Assembly (NCBI RefSeq): GCF_009650095.1
Contig: NZ_CP045915.1
Location: 3,162,001 to 3,226,000, forward strand
From: Gracilibacillus salitolerans
GTDB lineage: Bacteria > Bacillota > Bacilli > Bacillales > Amphibacillaceae
Reading direction: 5' to 3'
Length of the DNA stretch: 64,000 nt
Shown piece after piece: positions 34,648 through 44,021 of the stretch. Within the stretch, counting starts at the first letter, position 1. Each line of letters begins with the position of its first letter. The translations under genes and the position numbers were made by a program. The notes below the pieces were generated by a model. It was not told the origin of the DNA. It made no database searches and saw only the letters and a list, made by a program, of their open reading frames with translations.

Positions 34648-35806
34648 GAACACCGCTTTTATTTACACCGATGATTTCCTGGATTATTCCTTCCATGAAG
34701 AACACCCTTTTAATCAAAAAAGGCTACTGTTAACGAAAGAGTTATTAGAAATAAGCAAGGGATTAACAAAAGAACAAATCGTTCAACCGGCACAACTAGA
34801 TGAAGGGATCTTATATTCTATTCATGACAAGGACTATATTCAGACTGTAAAGAAGGCGAGTATAAATCATCCTGCTTCCTATGAAAGTTATGGGATAGGA
34901 ACACATGATACGCCTAGTTTTCCAGGAATGTTCGATGCATCACTTATTTCAGTAAGCGGATCAGTAGAAGCATGTGAACAAGTAATGGCAGGTAATGTAA
35001 CCCATGCACTAAATCTTGGTGGTGGACTTCATCATGGATTTCCAAACCGTGCATCCGGATTCTGTATCTTTAATGATATAGCTATTGCTATTCAACATTT
35101 AAGAAAACGAGATGATGTAAAAGTTTTATATATCGATACAGACGCACATCACGGGGATGGAGTACAGCACTGCTTCTATGATGATCCGAATGTCTGTACG
35201 GTATCGTTTCATGAAACTGGTCGATATTTATATCCTGGGACAGGGAAAACAAGTGAACGCGGTATAAAAGAAGGGTTTGGTTATTCTTTTAACTTTCCAT
35301 TGGATGCTTTTACAGAAGATGATTCATTTCTCGAGGTATTTCATTCATCTATTGAAAAAATTGCCGAGTACTTTCAACCAGATATTATTGTCAGTCAACA
35401 TGGAGTCGATTCCCATTATCTAGATCCGCTTACCCACTTACATGGTACTCTGCACCTGTTTGAAGAAATACCTAAAATCATCCATCAACTCGCCCATCAA
35501 TTTTGCCATGGGAAATGGGTGGCGTTAGGCGGGGGTGGCTATGATATTTGGAGAGTTGTACCAAGAGCTTGGTCACAATTATGGCAGGTAATGAATACAA
35601 ACGAAACATTTCAAGGAAGGATACCACAAAGTTGGCTAGATAAATGGCAGAAAGATTCCCCAGTCCTTTTGTCTAATACATGGCACGATAGTTTACAAGA
35701 TTATCGGGAAATTCCTAGACGTAAAGAGATCGAAGAAAATAACCGACGGATGTATCAACAAGTACTGAAATTCATAAATAACAAGAAAGGTAGAAAGTAT
35801 GATTGA
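34637..35806 (+). CDS. acuC: AcuC, histone deacetylase-like protein deacetylase
   Basis: 389 residues from ATG 34637, which has AGGGAGGACCAAG directly upstream; this overlaps acuB by 11 bases. Class I deacetylase fold with the zinc and charge-relay residues: LGGGLHHGFPNRASGFCIFN, YIDTDAHHGDGVQ, and GGGGYD. Removes acetyl groups put on AcsA by AcuA. Third gene of the unit. Confidence 0.95.
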   Translation: MKSENTAFIYTDDFLDYSFHEEHPFNQKRLLLTKELLEISKGLTKEQIVQPAQLDEGILYSIHDKDYIQTVKKASINHPASYESYGIGTHDTPSFPGMFDASLISVSGSVEACEQVMAGNVTHALNLGGGLHHGFPNRASGFCIFNDIAIAIQHLRKRDDVKVLYIDTDAHHGDGVQHCFYDDPNVCTVSFHETGRYLYPGTGKTSERGIKEGFGYSFNFPLDAFTEDDSFLEVFHSSIEKIAEYFQPDIIVSQHGVDSHYLDPLTHLHGTLHLFEEIPKIIHQLAHQFCHGKWVALGGGGYDIWRVVPRAWSQLWQVMNTNETFQGRIPQSWLDKWQKDSPVLLSNTWHDSLQDYREIPRRKEIEENNRRMYQQVLKFINNKKGRKYD

Positions 35807-36218
35807 GTAGGTATACACATGCTGTAGGAGACTTGTTTAATGATAAAAATTGTAGATTCGATAATATCAACAAATCTTGGTTTATCGGCGCTAGATTTGT
35901 TGTTTATCTTCGTTTATACAACAAAACTATTGGAATGTTACTTGGATTTGTTGTTTATACCATTACATAATTTTTAGCACTTCCATAATTTATCCATGTT
36001 TTTTGCACAAATTAAGAAAAGCGTAGAGCGCCCGTTTAGGAACGTAGCGACTGGAGCGAATCAACTGAGATAAAGGAATCACGGTGAGCTTGCGAACCGA
36101 TGATGACTTATCGTAGGGCGATTCGTGAAGTCGCCTAGTTTTTGGGCGCTTGGAGCTAGACATCCGCGCAAATTTTATACTTTCTTGTCTTTTAAAAAGG
36201 ATGACCCTGTCGTCATCC
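35807..36218. other. Intergenic region between acuC and motS with a terminator-like hairpin and a long palindromic element
   Basis: CAACAAATCT (35868-35877) pairs with AGATTTGTTG (35893-35902) followed by TTTATCTT: probable acuC terminator. GATTTGTTGTTTAT occurs twice (35895 and 35948). Then a palindromic repeat-like element at about 36008-36180 (own entry). Near 36181-36225 a weak hairpin (AAGGATGACcctgtcGTCATCCTT) is probably the motS terminator. No gene seen. Confidence 0.6.
36008..36180. repeat. Palindromic intergenic element (GCGCCC…GGGCGC family)
   Basis: Outer arms GCGCCC (about 36023) and GGGCGC (about 36145) enclose TAGG/CCTA, GCGACT/AGTCGC and GCGAATC/GATTCGT pairs and an inner GATAA/TTATC pair, giving a long branched hairpin. 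It creates an accidental 83-codon frame on the minus strand. Base composition is richer in GC than its surroundings. Resembles dispersed Bacillaceae intergenic repeats that I recall, but no second full copy is in the window. Confidence 0.6.
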
Positions 36219-36225
36219 TTAAGAT
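36197..36225 (-). terminator. Possible motS terminator
   Basis: AAGGATGAC and GTCATCCTT form a 9-bp stem overlapping the end of motS; minus strand continues TTTTAAAAGAC. Confidence 0.6.
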
Positions 36226-37022
36226 TCTTCGGTAGAATCAAGTATTACTATTTCTACTCTTCGATTGGCGCTCCATCCTTCAGCATTATCATTTGATGCT
36301 ACTGGCCTTGTATCTCCAAATCCAGCTGCAATAAATCGAGATTCATTAAAATCATTTGAATCTATGAGAAATCGAATAACACTGCTTGCTCGAGCACCTG
36401 ATAACTCCCAATTAGAAGGATATCGATAGCTTGAAATGGGACGATTATCTGTATGTCCCTCGACCCTTACTTCATTTGGAATATTCGTCAGTAATGTACT
36501 AACTTTATTTAAAAAAGGCTTAGCTGGTTCAAGAACTTCTGCCTCCCCTGATTGGAATAGAACACTTTCCTGTAAAACCAATACAATACCTTGATCGGTT
36601 CGCGTAGCCGAAATAACTTGATTTAAATCATTTTCATTTAAATAGGCCTCTACTTCTGCTAACAACTCATCCAACTCATCTTGATCTGGTGTACCTTCCA
36701 CTGTATTCAGTTCCGGTTCAGGCTGTTCTTGTCCTTCTTGAGCTTCACCAGGAGTGGTATCTTCCGATTTATCATCATTTTCTTCTTCTTTTAGTACTTC
36801 TACATTTTCGGTGGGAAATTGTTCTTCAATAATAGATGGCATGGCTTCAAATATGGTTTCACTTCTAAATGCGTCCGCAATCGCTCTAAACTTTTCTGCA
36901 TCAATTTGTGACATGGAAAATAATAAAACAAAAAATACTAAAATTAAAGTAACCATATCCGAATATGTAACCATCCATTTTGGTGCGCCTTTTTTCTCTG
37001 GACGTTTGTTCCTACGCTTCAT
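36219..37022 (-). CDS. motS: Sodium-type flagellar stator protein MotS
   Basis: 267 residues, MotB family. N-terminal basic segment, one membrane span with the ion-carrying aspartate in YSDMVTLILVFFVLLFSMS (Asp about 22), an acidic linker (about 70-110; EEENDDKSEDTTPGE…) and a C-terminal OmpA-like peptidoglycan anchor (VEGHTDNRPIS, SGARASSVIRFLI). Sequence around the aspartate is of the Na+-using MotS type. Overlaps motP by 11 bases. Adjacent to ccpA as in B. subtilis. Flagellar genes proper are outside the window. Confidence 0.93.
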   Translation of the reverse strand: MKRRNKRPEKKGAPKWMVTYSDMVTLILVFFVLLFSMSQIDAEKFRAIADAFRSETIFEAMPSIIEEQFPTENVEVLKEEENDDKSEDTTPGEAQEGQEQPEPELNTVEGTPDQDELDELLAEVEAYLNENDLNQVISATRTDQGIVLVLQESVLFQSGEAEVLEPAKPFLNKVSTLLTNIPNEVRVEGHTDNRPISSYRYPSNWELSGARASSVIRFLIDSNDFNESRFIAAGFGDTRPVASNDNAEGWSANRRVEIVILDSTEES

Positions 37023-37836
37023 TAAAGGATTCCTCCGTCAAATTCTCCTCTTCCGTTTCTACTTTCTTATTCTTCTCTTTATTCGATAAAAATGCGCTTA
37101 GTTTCTCTTTTAAAATTCTAGGGTTTTGTCCAGATTGCACACCAATTACACCTTCTATAATAACTTGTTTCATAAATACTTCTTCATTTGTTTTCGTTTC
37201 TAATTTACCAGCCATCGGTGTAAATACTAAGTTTGCTAATACTGATCCATAAAAAGTTGTCAGTAATGCCACTGCCATACTGGGTCCAAGAGTAGTTGGA
37301 TCCTCCAAATTCTGCAACATGAGGATTAAACCTATTAAAGTACCGATCATTCCCCAGGAAGGAGCATATTCGCCAGCTTTTTCAATTATTAAGCGGCCAC
37401 GGTAATGACGATCTTCCATTGCATCAATTTCTGCATTCATAATATCATTAATTACTTCAGGTTCAATTCCGTCAATGGCTAACAATACACCTTTTCTAAT
37501 ATATGGGTCATTAACTTCTTCTAATTCGTTCTCAAGAGCTAATAGACCTTCCCGTCTAGCTCGTTCAGATAATCGCTCAAATAATTCGATGAGTTCAGCT
37601 AAATCATGTTCATTTCGCTTAAATACTTCCTGTATAACGTGCTTTGTCGTTTTAATTTGTTCAATATTAAAATTAACTAGTAGTGCCGCTAATAGCCCAC
37701 CGAGTACGATTAAGACTGAGGATCCTTGTACAAAACCAACAAATCCTCCCATACCACCACTACTAACAATCCCAAACATAATCATTATAAAACCAACGGT
37801 AATACCGATTGGAGTCAACAAATCTCTTTTGTTCAT
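37012..37836 (-). CDS. motP: Sodium-type flagellar stator protein MotP
   Basis: 274 residues from ATG 37836 (GGGGAGAGAATACT upstream); the frame is open 27 codons further without a ribosome site. MotA family with four membrane segments and the cytoplasmic torque loop (about 70-150) containing charged residues that contact the rotor. GEYAPSWGMIGTLIGLILML holds the proline-containing MotA signature. Forms the stator channel with MotS and powers rotation by Na+ flow. Confidence 0.94.
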   Translation of the reverse strand: MNKRDLLTPIGITVGFIMIMFGIVSSGGMGGFVGFVQGSSVLIVLGGLLAALLVNFNIEQIKTTKHVIQEVFKRNEHDLAELIELFERLSERARREGLLALENELEEVNDPYIRKGVLLAIDGIEPEVINDIMNAEIDAMEDRHYRGRLIIEKAGEYAPSWGMIGTLIGLILMLQNLEDPTTLGPSMAVALLTTFYGSVLANLVFTPMAGKLETKTNEEVFMKQVIIEGVIGVQSGQNPRILKEKLSAFLSNKEKNKKVETEEENLTEESFNEA

Positions 37837-37922
37837 AGTATTCTCTCCCCAGTAAAAAGCTCTAAAAATTAATAATGCCAGAGTGTAATGAAACCACCCT
37901 AGCATTATTATCGGCATTTATT

Positions 37923-38918
37923 TTATTTTGTTGAGTTTCTTTTAACAATTTGGTGTGGCAATACAACATTTTGTTCTTCTACATTTTCTTTGTTCATAAA
38001 TTTAGTCAATAAACGCATCGCAACGGCACCAATGTCATACATAGGTTGTACAACTGTTGACAGTGTTGGTCGTACCATGGTTGCTAATCTTGTATTATCA
38101 AAACCAACTACTTCAACGTCCTCTGGTACATTGATTCCATTATCTTGTAGACCATGTATTACACCTAATGCCATTTCGTCCGTTGCAACGAAAATCGCTT
38201 TTGGATAATCTTTAATGTTGATGATTTGGTTAGCAGCCTCAATCCCTGATTCATAAGAAAAGTCTGCCGCTATAATGTATTCTTCATTTACTTCTTTATT
38301 TGATTCTTTGATTGCTTTTACATAACCTGCATATTTCTTTTCATTGACAGCAGATTCTTCTTCTCCACTTACATAAATGGGATGTTTCGTTCCATTTTCA
38401 ATGAGAAGAGAAGTTGCTTCATATGCCGCTTGTTCATAATCGATATTAACTGATGGAATTGTTTCGCTCGAATCAATGGTAGCAGCTAAAGCTACAGGTA
38501 CAGGTGAGGTTTTTAATTGTTGTACATGCTCTTCACTAATAGTAGCACCCATATAGACTAAGCCATCTACTTGTTTTTCAAACATGGTATTAATCAATCG
38601 TAACTCTTTATCTTTATTTTGGTCAGAGTTACTCAAAATAATATTATATTTATACATAGTAGCAATATCATCGATACCTCTTGCTAATTCTGAAAAGAAA
38701 ATGCTTGAAATATCTGGGATAATAACCCCTACTGTCGTTGTTTTTTTACTTGCCAGACCTCGTGCAACTGCATTTGGACGGTAGCCTAGCCTTTCAATTG
38801 TATTTAGTACTTTCTTTCTTGTTGCTGGCTTCACGTTCGGGTTTCCGTTCACAACACGTGACACTGTAGCCATGGAGACGTTAGCTTCTCTTGCTACGTC
38901 ATAAATTGTTATATTCAT
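37923..38918 (-). CDS. ccpA: Catabolite control protein A
   Basis: 331 residues from ATG 38918 (GGAGGTTATAATA upstream); five further codons are open but unlikely. LacI/GalR family: N-terminal HTH ([20 protein letters not shown]) with hinge helix [14 protein letters not shown], then a periplasmic-binding-like core with the HPr-Ser-P contact surface. Binds cre sites with HPr-Ser46-P to repress or activate carbon genes; acuABC and acsA are classical targets in B. subtilis. Conserved location beside motPS. Confidence 0.97.
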   Translation of the reverse strand: MNITIYDVAREANVSMATVSRVVNGNPNVKPATRKKVLNTIERLGYRPNAVARGLASKKTTTVGVIIPDISSIFFSELARGIDDIATMYKYNIILSNSDQNKDKELRLINTMFEKQVDGLVYMGATISEEHVQQLKTSPVPVALAATIDSSETIPSVNIDYEQAAYEATSLLIENGTKHPIYVSGEEESAVNEKKYAGYVKAIKESNKEVNEEYIIAADFSYESGIEAANQIINIKDYPKAIFVATDEMALGVIHGLQDNGINVPEDVEVVGFDNTRLATMVRPTLSTVVQPMYDIGAVAMRLLTKFMNKENVEEQNVVLPHQIVKRNSTK

Positions 38919-39029
38919 TATTATAACCTCCAATTTTCTAATTAACGGTATATTTCTCTCATCATACGCTACAAAGAGTATTTCTGCAAAAAATAAACGA
39001 TATCTACATTATATATGTATATCATTCAT

Positions 39030-39058
39030 ATTATAACAAATTTTGCACAAAAATTAAC
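39030..39058 (-). promoter_or_regulatory. Likely ccpA promoter
   Basis: On the minus strand TG-T-TATAAT, an extended -10 with consensus hexamer (complement at 39030-39035); the -35 (TTAATT at 16 bases) is weak. About 110 bases before the ccpA start. The rest of the 38.92-39.25 kb gap shows nothing clear. Confidence 0.5.
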
Positions 39059-39251
39059 ATCAAAACAATCATTTTATGAAAATTTTTCATTTTTGCACAT
39101 GAAATCTGCTTAAAATCCTTTTTAAGATACCAAATAGCCCATAAACAACCATGAAACTTCACTTGATTATGTATCTTACACATAAAAGCACTAGTGCAAC
39201 ATCTACTCTAACAAAGACCGCATTCGTAATTATACTATCTGAAAATAAAAT

Positions 39252-39282
39252 AAAAAACTCCTGTTAAAAACAGGAGTTTTTT
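39252..39282 (-). terminator. Terminator of aroA(G)
   Basis: AAAACTCCTGTT (39254-39265) pairs with AACAGGAGTTTT (39269-39280), followed on the minus strand by TTATTTTATTTTC. Confidence 0.92.
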
Positions 39283-39284
39283 GG

Positions 39285-40349
39285 TTATTTGCTTAATAAC
39301 TCATTCATAAAGTTATGGAATGTTGGGATGTCCATTTGTTGTGCTGCGTCAGATAGTGCTACTGCTGGATCTGGGTGCACTTCTGCCATGACACCATCTG
39401 CGCCGATTGCTAACGCTGCTTTGGCAGCAGGTAATAATAAATCTCTTCTACCAGTCGAGTGCGTTACGTCTACCATAACCGGTAAGTGTGTTTCTTGTTT
39501 TAAAATCGGAACAGCTGTTATATCTAACGTGTTACGTGTGGCTTTTTCGTATGTTCGAATACCACGTTCACACAGAATAATCTGACCATTCCCTTTCGAA
39601 TTAATATATTCTGCAGCATTGATAAAATCAGAGATTGTAGCAGACATACCACGTTTTAAAAGAACTGGTTTATTCGTTTCTCCAGCAGCTTTTAATAGTT
39701 CAAAGTTTTGCATATTTCGCGCACCAATTTGAATCACATCAATATAATTAACTGCTTCTTCAATGTGTGCAGGATTTACAATTTCACTAACAACCGCTAA
39801 TCCATGCTCATCTGAGACCTTTTTCAAAATTTCAAGACCTTCAAAACCTAAACCTTGGAAATCATATGGCGACGTTCTTGGTTTAAAAGCACCACCACGA
39901 ATTAATTTCAGGCCTTCTTTTTTAATAGCAGAAGCAACTTCAGAAACTTGCTCATAGCTTTCCACTGCACATGGACCAAAAATAAAGTGTTGATTACCAT
40001 CACCAAACTTGTCCCCATTTATATCAATTACAGTATCTTCAGGTTTTTTCTTACGAGATACTAGCAATGCTTTACTATGGTCATCTTCTTGTAATTCAAG
40101 TCCAGCCTTGAAAATTTCTTTGAATAAGTGAACAATCGTAGAATTTTCAAATGGACCATTATTATGTTTTGTAATTAAATTTAACATATCGCGTTCACGA
40201 ACTGGATCATAACTACGATTAGCACCTTGTTTTTCTTTTACCTGACCAGTTTCTTTCACCAATTCGGCACGTTTATTAATTAACTCTAAGATCTCTAAGT
40301 TAACTTGGTCAAGCTTTTCACGAAGCTGATCCAATTGTTCATTACTCAT
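39285..40349 (-). CDS. aroA: Bifunctional chorismate mutase / DAHP synthase
   Basis: 354 residues from ATG 40349 (AGGAGTAGGGGGATTTATA upstream); a 32-codon upstream extension is open but lacks a site. N-terminal AroQ-type chorismate mutase (1-85; [26 protein letters not shown]-type helix) fused to a type Ib DAHP synthase (about 90-354; [37 protein letters not shown]). First step of aromatic biosynthesis; the mutase domain makes the enzyme sensitive to chorismate/prephenate. In B. subtilis the gene is aroA and lies next to ccpA too. Confidence 0.96.
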   Translation of the reverse strand: MSNEQLDQLREKLDQVNLEILELINKRAELVKETGQVKEKQGANRSYDPVRERDMLNLITKHNNGPFENSTIVHLFKEIFKAGLELQEDDHSKALLVSRKKKPEDTVIDINGDKFGDGNQHFIFGPCAVESYEQVSEVASAIKKEGLKLIRGGAFKPRTSPYDFQGLGFEGLEILKKVSDEHGLAVVSEIVNPAHIEEAVNYIDVIQIGARNMQNFELLKAAGETNKPVLLKRGMSATISDFINAAEYINSKGNGQIILCERGIRTYEKATRNTLDITAVPILKQETHLPVMVDVTHSTGRRDLLLPAAKAALAIGADGVMAEVHPDPAVALSDAAQQMDIPTFHNFMNELLSK

Positions 40350-40509
40350 TATAAATCCCCCTACTCCTATTTTAAATTCCTGAAAAAATGTTATACTTTT
40401 TATAGAATTACGGATAATTATAGCTAAAATATGGCGACTTGTCACCAGTTAGAAGAAATATTTTATAGAATATTTATAATTTTTTCACAATAGGAAGGAA
40501 AAAGCAGTT

Positions 40510-42648
40510 ATGAATGAGCAAATGTTCGCACTAGATATCGGTACTAGGTCAGTCGTAGGTCTGTTAATGGAAAAGCAAAATGATCAATATCATTTGATTG
40601 ACTATCATATGGTAGAACATGATGAACGCTCCATGTTAGATGGCCAAATACATGATATAGTCTCTGTAGCAAAAGTGATACAGCAAGTAAAAATCCATTT
40701 AGAAGAAAAACATAATACAGTATTACAAAAAGTATGTGTAGCTGCTGCTGGACGTGCTTTAAAAACAAAACGGGTTCAAACTACAAAAGAAATTGCAAAA
40801 CAACCATTAATGAACGTAGAAGATATTCTTTTCTTAGAATTAGAAGCAGTGCAAAAGGCGCAATATCAACTGGCAACAGGAGATGAAGATGCCAGTCACC
40901 ATTATTATTGTGTTGGTTACTCTGTGATTCATTATTCGTTAGATGGGGAAGAAATTGGTTCATTAATTGACCAGCAAGGTGAAATAGCGGAAGTGGAAAT
41001 TATCGCAACATTTCTACCAAAAGTGGTGGTAGAGTCGTTATTATCAGCCCTAAACCGTTCGGAATTGCAGTTAGAAGCCTTAACGTTAGAGCCAATTGCG
41101 GCAATTCATGTGTTGATTCCCCCTTCTATGAGACGGTTGAACGTTGCATTAGTAGATATTGGTGCAGGCACAAGTGATATCGCACTTACATCGGAAGGAA
41201 CAGTCACTGCTTACGGTATGGTTCCAAGAGCAGGAGATGAAATAACGGAAGCAATTAGTGATCACTATTTATTAGATTTTAATGAGGCTGAAAATTTCAA
41301 AAAGGAGATCACTATACATAAAACAGCAGCAGTTTCTGATATTCTTGGTTTTGAACAAGAAGTTAGTTATGAAGAATTAATCGAACATATTTCACCTGCA
41401 GTAGACACACTCGCCAGCTCGATTTCAGAAGAAATAATTGGTTTGAATGGTAAGGCGCCTAAAGCCGTTATGTTAGTTGGTGGTGGCAGTCAAACGCCTG
41501 AATTAGCCAAAAGGCTTGCGATCAAACTAAAACTCCCGACTAACCGAGTAGCGATTAGAGGAGTTGATGCGATCCAATTGTTATCAAAAGATGAAGATTT
41601 ACCAATTGGTCCTGAATTTATCACTCCGATCGGCATTGCCATTGCAGCCAAACAAAATCCCGTACATTATATAAGTGTTACGGTTAATGAACAAGTGATT
41701 CGTTTATTTGAAATGAAAGACTTAACAGTTGCAGATTGTCTGCTTGCGGCAGGAATTAACATCAAGAAACTATACGGAAAACCAGGAATGGCAGCAATGG
41801 TTGAATACAATGGTAAACCAGTCACTTTACCAGGGGCATTCGGAACCTCTCCAAAAATTTTATTAAATGATAACGAATCAAACGTTGATGATATCGTTCA
41901 TAATGGAGATGTGTTAATTATTGAAAAAGGACAGGATGGCGCAGACGCAGAAATGAGTCTCGAAGAATTTATTGGGGAAACTTCAGCTATTACAGTCTAT
42001 TACAATCAAAAAGCTTATCAAATGGAACCAAAGATTCTTGTAAACAATAAAAATGTTAAAACTAGCTATCTATTAAAAGATGGTGATAAAATTGAATACA
42101 ACCAGAAAATTACTTTAAAAGACTTCTTACATCATTATCATATTTCTGAACAAGTGAACACACCTTATACGATCTGGATTGATGATAATCAAAAAGTATT
42201 AACAGATTATAGTAAAACATTGCTGCAAAATGGAAAACCAGCTAAAGTAGATAATCTTCTTAAAAATGGTGATAAACTAGAAACATATGCAGCGGATATC
42301 CCTACTTTAAAAGAACTACTGGATAAACTAGAAATTCGTTACCAGAATGAGATGACTATTACCTACAATAAAAAGCGTCTAACACTTTCAAATGAGCTAG
42401 TTAAAGTCTATCGCCGTGGAGAAATACTATCATTTGAAAATTTAATAGAGGATCAAGATAAACTGCAAATCATTGAACAAAGAGCAGACCCTTTTATTTT
42501 TCAGGATATCTTTCGTTTCATTTCACTTGACTTATCTCAAGCCAAGGGCAGAGTAGAATTAAAAAGAAACGGACAACCTGCAACATTCTTTGAAGAGTTG
42601 CAACCTAATGATACTATTGAAATAAATTTAGAGAGTCGCCTAATTTAA
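40510..42648 (+). CDS. FtsA-like actin ATPase with about five repeated C-terminal beta-grasp-like modules
   Basis: 712 residues, far longer than FtsA (about 420-440). Residues 1-385 are an actin-fold FtsA/PilM relative: phosphate-1 loop ALDIGTRSV (7-15), phosphate-2 ALVDIGAGTSDIAL (213-226), adenosine loop MLVGGGSQTPELAKRL (321-336), and a 1C-like insert. From 390 to 712 a unit recurs: a helix of the type TLKELLDKLEI, then IxxYNxKxxxL, an intervening strand, then LLxxGDxLxI. Instances end near 473, 530, 590, 656 and 708. The order helix, N/G turn, GD-turn strand resembles ThiS/MoaD-like beta-grasp folds. No membrane segment; a C-terminal amphipathic helix like FtsA's was not found. Possibly divisional or cytoskeletal; function unknown. 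Inserted between aroA and ytxJ relative to B. subtilis. Site AGGAAGGAAAAAGCAGTT. Confidence 0.9.
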   Translation: MNEQMFALDIGTRSVVGLLMEKQNDQYHLIDYHMVEHDERSMLDGQIHDIVSVAKVIQQVKIHLEEKHNTVLQKVCVAAAGRALKTKRVQTTKEIAKQPLMNVEDILFLELEAVQKAQYQLATGDEDASHHYYCVGYSVIHYSLDGEEIGSLIDQQGEIAEVEIIATFLPKVVVESLLSALNRSELQLEALTLEPIAAIHVLIPPSMRRLNVALVDIGAGTSDIALTSEGTVTAYGMVPRAGDEITEAISDHYLLDFNEAENFKKEITIHKTAAVSDILGFEQEVSYEELIEHISPAVDTLASSISEEIIGLNGKAPKAVMLVGGGSQTPELAKRLAIKLKLPTNRVAIRGVDAIQLLSKDEDLPIGPEFITPIGIAIAAKQNPVHYISVTVNEQVIRLFEMKDLTVADCLLAAGINIKKLYGKPGMAAMVEYNGKPVTLPGAFGTSPKILLNDNESNVDDIVHNGDVLIIEKGQDGADAEMSLEEFIGETSAITVYYNQKAYQMEPKILVNNKNVKTSYLLKDGDKIEYNQKITLKDFLHHYHISEQVNTPYTIWIDDNQKVLTDYSKTLLQNGKPAKVDNLLKNGDKLETYAADIPTLKELLDKLEIRYQNEMTITYNKKRLTLSNELVKVYRRGEILSFENLIEDQDKLQIIEQRADPFIFQDIFRFISLDLSQAKGRVELKRNGQPATFFEELQPNDTIEINLESRLI

Positions 42649-42662
42649 ACAAGGCGACTCTC
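42631..42662. terminator. Bidirectional terminator between ftsA-like gene and ytxJ
   Basis: GAGAGTCGCC (42631-42640) pairs with GGCGACTCTC (42653-42662), then TTTTATAG. The left arm is coding and the FtsA-like stop codon lies in the loop. Minus side continues AAATTTATTTC. Confidence 0.85.
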
Positions 42663-42664
42663 TT

Positions 42665-42988
42665 TTATAGACAATTATTTTCTAAGTTACTTTCTGTAAT
42701 ATTGGAGTGACTCGTATCCCATGCTGGTTTTCCATCCACTACTCTTATCACTTGTGGCGATTCATGCTTTATCTGATACATATCTTCTATGTAGTTAGAC
42801 AGTTCCCTTGCATGCTGTACATTTAACCGAAAAAGTGGAATATTGGAGTTCTCACTAAAACTTTCATATTCGTGATTGGCAGCTGTACTGATCGGACAGG
42901 TTAAACTATTCTTCAGTAAAACAAATTCATTATTTTCCTCCATGATTTGCTGAAAATCCTCAATCGATTCGATATTTTTTATTTCCAT
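42665..42988 (-). CDS. ytxJ: YtxJ/BrxC, monothiol bacilliredoxin
   Basis: 107 residues, thioredoxin-like fold with the active-site TCPIS (cysteine near residue 31) and cis-Pro region ESPQVIRVVDGKPAWD. BrxC in B. subtilis takes bacillithiol off modified cysteines during oxidative stress. Ends close to the FtsA-like terminator. Third gene of the stress cluster ytxGHJ. A cysteine is also at the penultimate residue. Confidence 0.92.
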   Translation of the reverse strand: MEIKNIESIEDFQQIMEENNEFVLLKNSLTCPISTAANHEYESFSENSNIPLFRLNVQHARELSNYIEDMYQIKHESPQVIRVVDGKPAWDTSHSNITESNLENNCL

Positions 42989-43029
42989 TTGAACACTTCC
43001 TTACCGATTTTAAAATTTTTTCCAATGTT

Positions 43030-43063
43030 AAACCCGTTTCATTGATGACATAGAAACGGGTTT
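43030..43063 (-). terminator. Hairpin between ytxH and ytxJ
   Basis: AAACCCGTTTC (43030-43040) pairs with GAAACGGGTTT (43053-43063). It has only a poor T run (AACATTGG), so it may be a partial terminator or stabiliser that lowers ytxJ expression. Confidence 0.55.
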
Positions 43064-43104
43064 ATATCTTGGTAGACTACTCTATAAGCCAGCCTTATAG
43101 TATA

Positions 43105-43539
43105 TTATACATTTGTATTGTTTTCATCCTCTACAGCCTGTGCTGCTTCTTCAATAGCTTGTGCTACTTCTTCTGCAGCTTTTTCAGGATCTTCATCTTT
43201 AGCTATTTTTTCTTGAATCGTTGCTTTCGTTTCTTTCAATTTACTGGTCAGGTCTTGTGACTTCTCAGATACAGTGTTACCTAGTTGTTGAGACTGTTCT
43301 TTTGCATAGTCTCTCCATTCACCGCTCTTCTCATAAGCAACATCTTTCCATTCATTTGCGCGATCTTTTACATAGTGAGCTCCCTGGTTCAGATCACCTC
43401 GTAATTCTTTTCCTGATTTTGGAGCAAAAATTAATGCCAATGATGCCCCGACAATTCCACCAATTAATGAGCCTATTAAAAAGTCCTTGCTGTTAATGTT
43501 TTGGTTTTCTTCATTCTGATATTGGTTTTGATTCGTCAT
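43105..43539 (-). CDS. ytxH: YtxH, general stress protein
   Basis: 144 residues. A glycine-rich membrane segment (about 26-48; DFLIGSLIGGIVGASLALIF followed by APKSGKELR, the YtxH signature), then a long amphipathic helical region ending in an alanine/glutamate-rich coil. Stress-induced cell-envelope protein of unknown function, cotranscribed with ytxG. Confidence 0.92.
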   Translation of the reverse strand: MTNQNQYQNEENQNINSKDFLIGSLIGGIVGASLALIFAPKSGKELRGDLNQGAHYVKDRANEWKDVAYEKSGEWRDYAKEQSQQLGNTVSEKSQDLTSKLKETKATIQEKIAKDEDPEKAAEEVAQAIEEAAQAVEDENNTNV

Positions 43540-43561
43540 TTCTCATTCCTCCAATATAATT

Positions 43562-43981
43562 TTATTTATTTTTATTTTTTTTAAACAATTCCATTACTAC
43601 TGTACTCCACTTAATTGCTTCTGCAGTTGTTTCTTTGTTTTCATCTGCAATACGATTTACAGATTGTGATACATTACGAATGGATTGAGTAAAATCCTTC
43701 ACACTATCCCCAATATTTTTCACACCATCTACTAATGTATTTAGTTTTGTTGTTTTTTCATTGATATCTTCAGCTAATTTGTTAGTTTTATTTAACAAAG
43801 CCGTTGTCTCTACTGTAATACCCTCCATTTGTTTTTCTAAACCTTCCAGTGTGTCTGCCACATGTGACATAGTACGTCTTGTTTCTTTCAAAACTTTTAC
43901 TAAGTAAATAACTAAAATGGCAAAAGCAACTGCTGCAATGATTGCGGCAAGGTATAAGAGAATTTCCATCCGAGCCTTCAC
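43562..43981 (-). CDS. ytxG: YtxG, DUF948 stress protein
   Basis: 139 residues. N-terminal membrane span (about 7-30) then a continuous helical domain of the DUF948 type (ETRRTMSHVADTLEGLEKQM). First gene of ytxGHJ; a SigB-type promoter lies 41 bases upstream, consistent with induction in stress and stationary phase. Molecular function unknown. Confidence 0.9.
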   Translation of the reverse strand: MKARMEILLYLAAIIAAVAFAILVIYLVKVLKETRRTMSHVADTLEGLEKQMEGITVETTALLNKTNKLAEDINEKTTKLNTLVDGVKNIGDSVKDFTQSIRNVSQSVNRIADENKETTAEAIKWSTVVMELFKKNKNK

Positions 43982-44021
43982 TCCTTCTTTATGTATTACT
44001 AATTAACCTAATAATTATGGT

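Noticed and set aside
35990..36241. 83-codon open frame on the minus strand
   Set aside because: It consists mainly of the palindromic intergenic element and overlaps motS; no ribosome site and no recognisable protein pattern.
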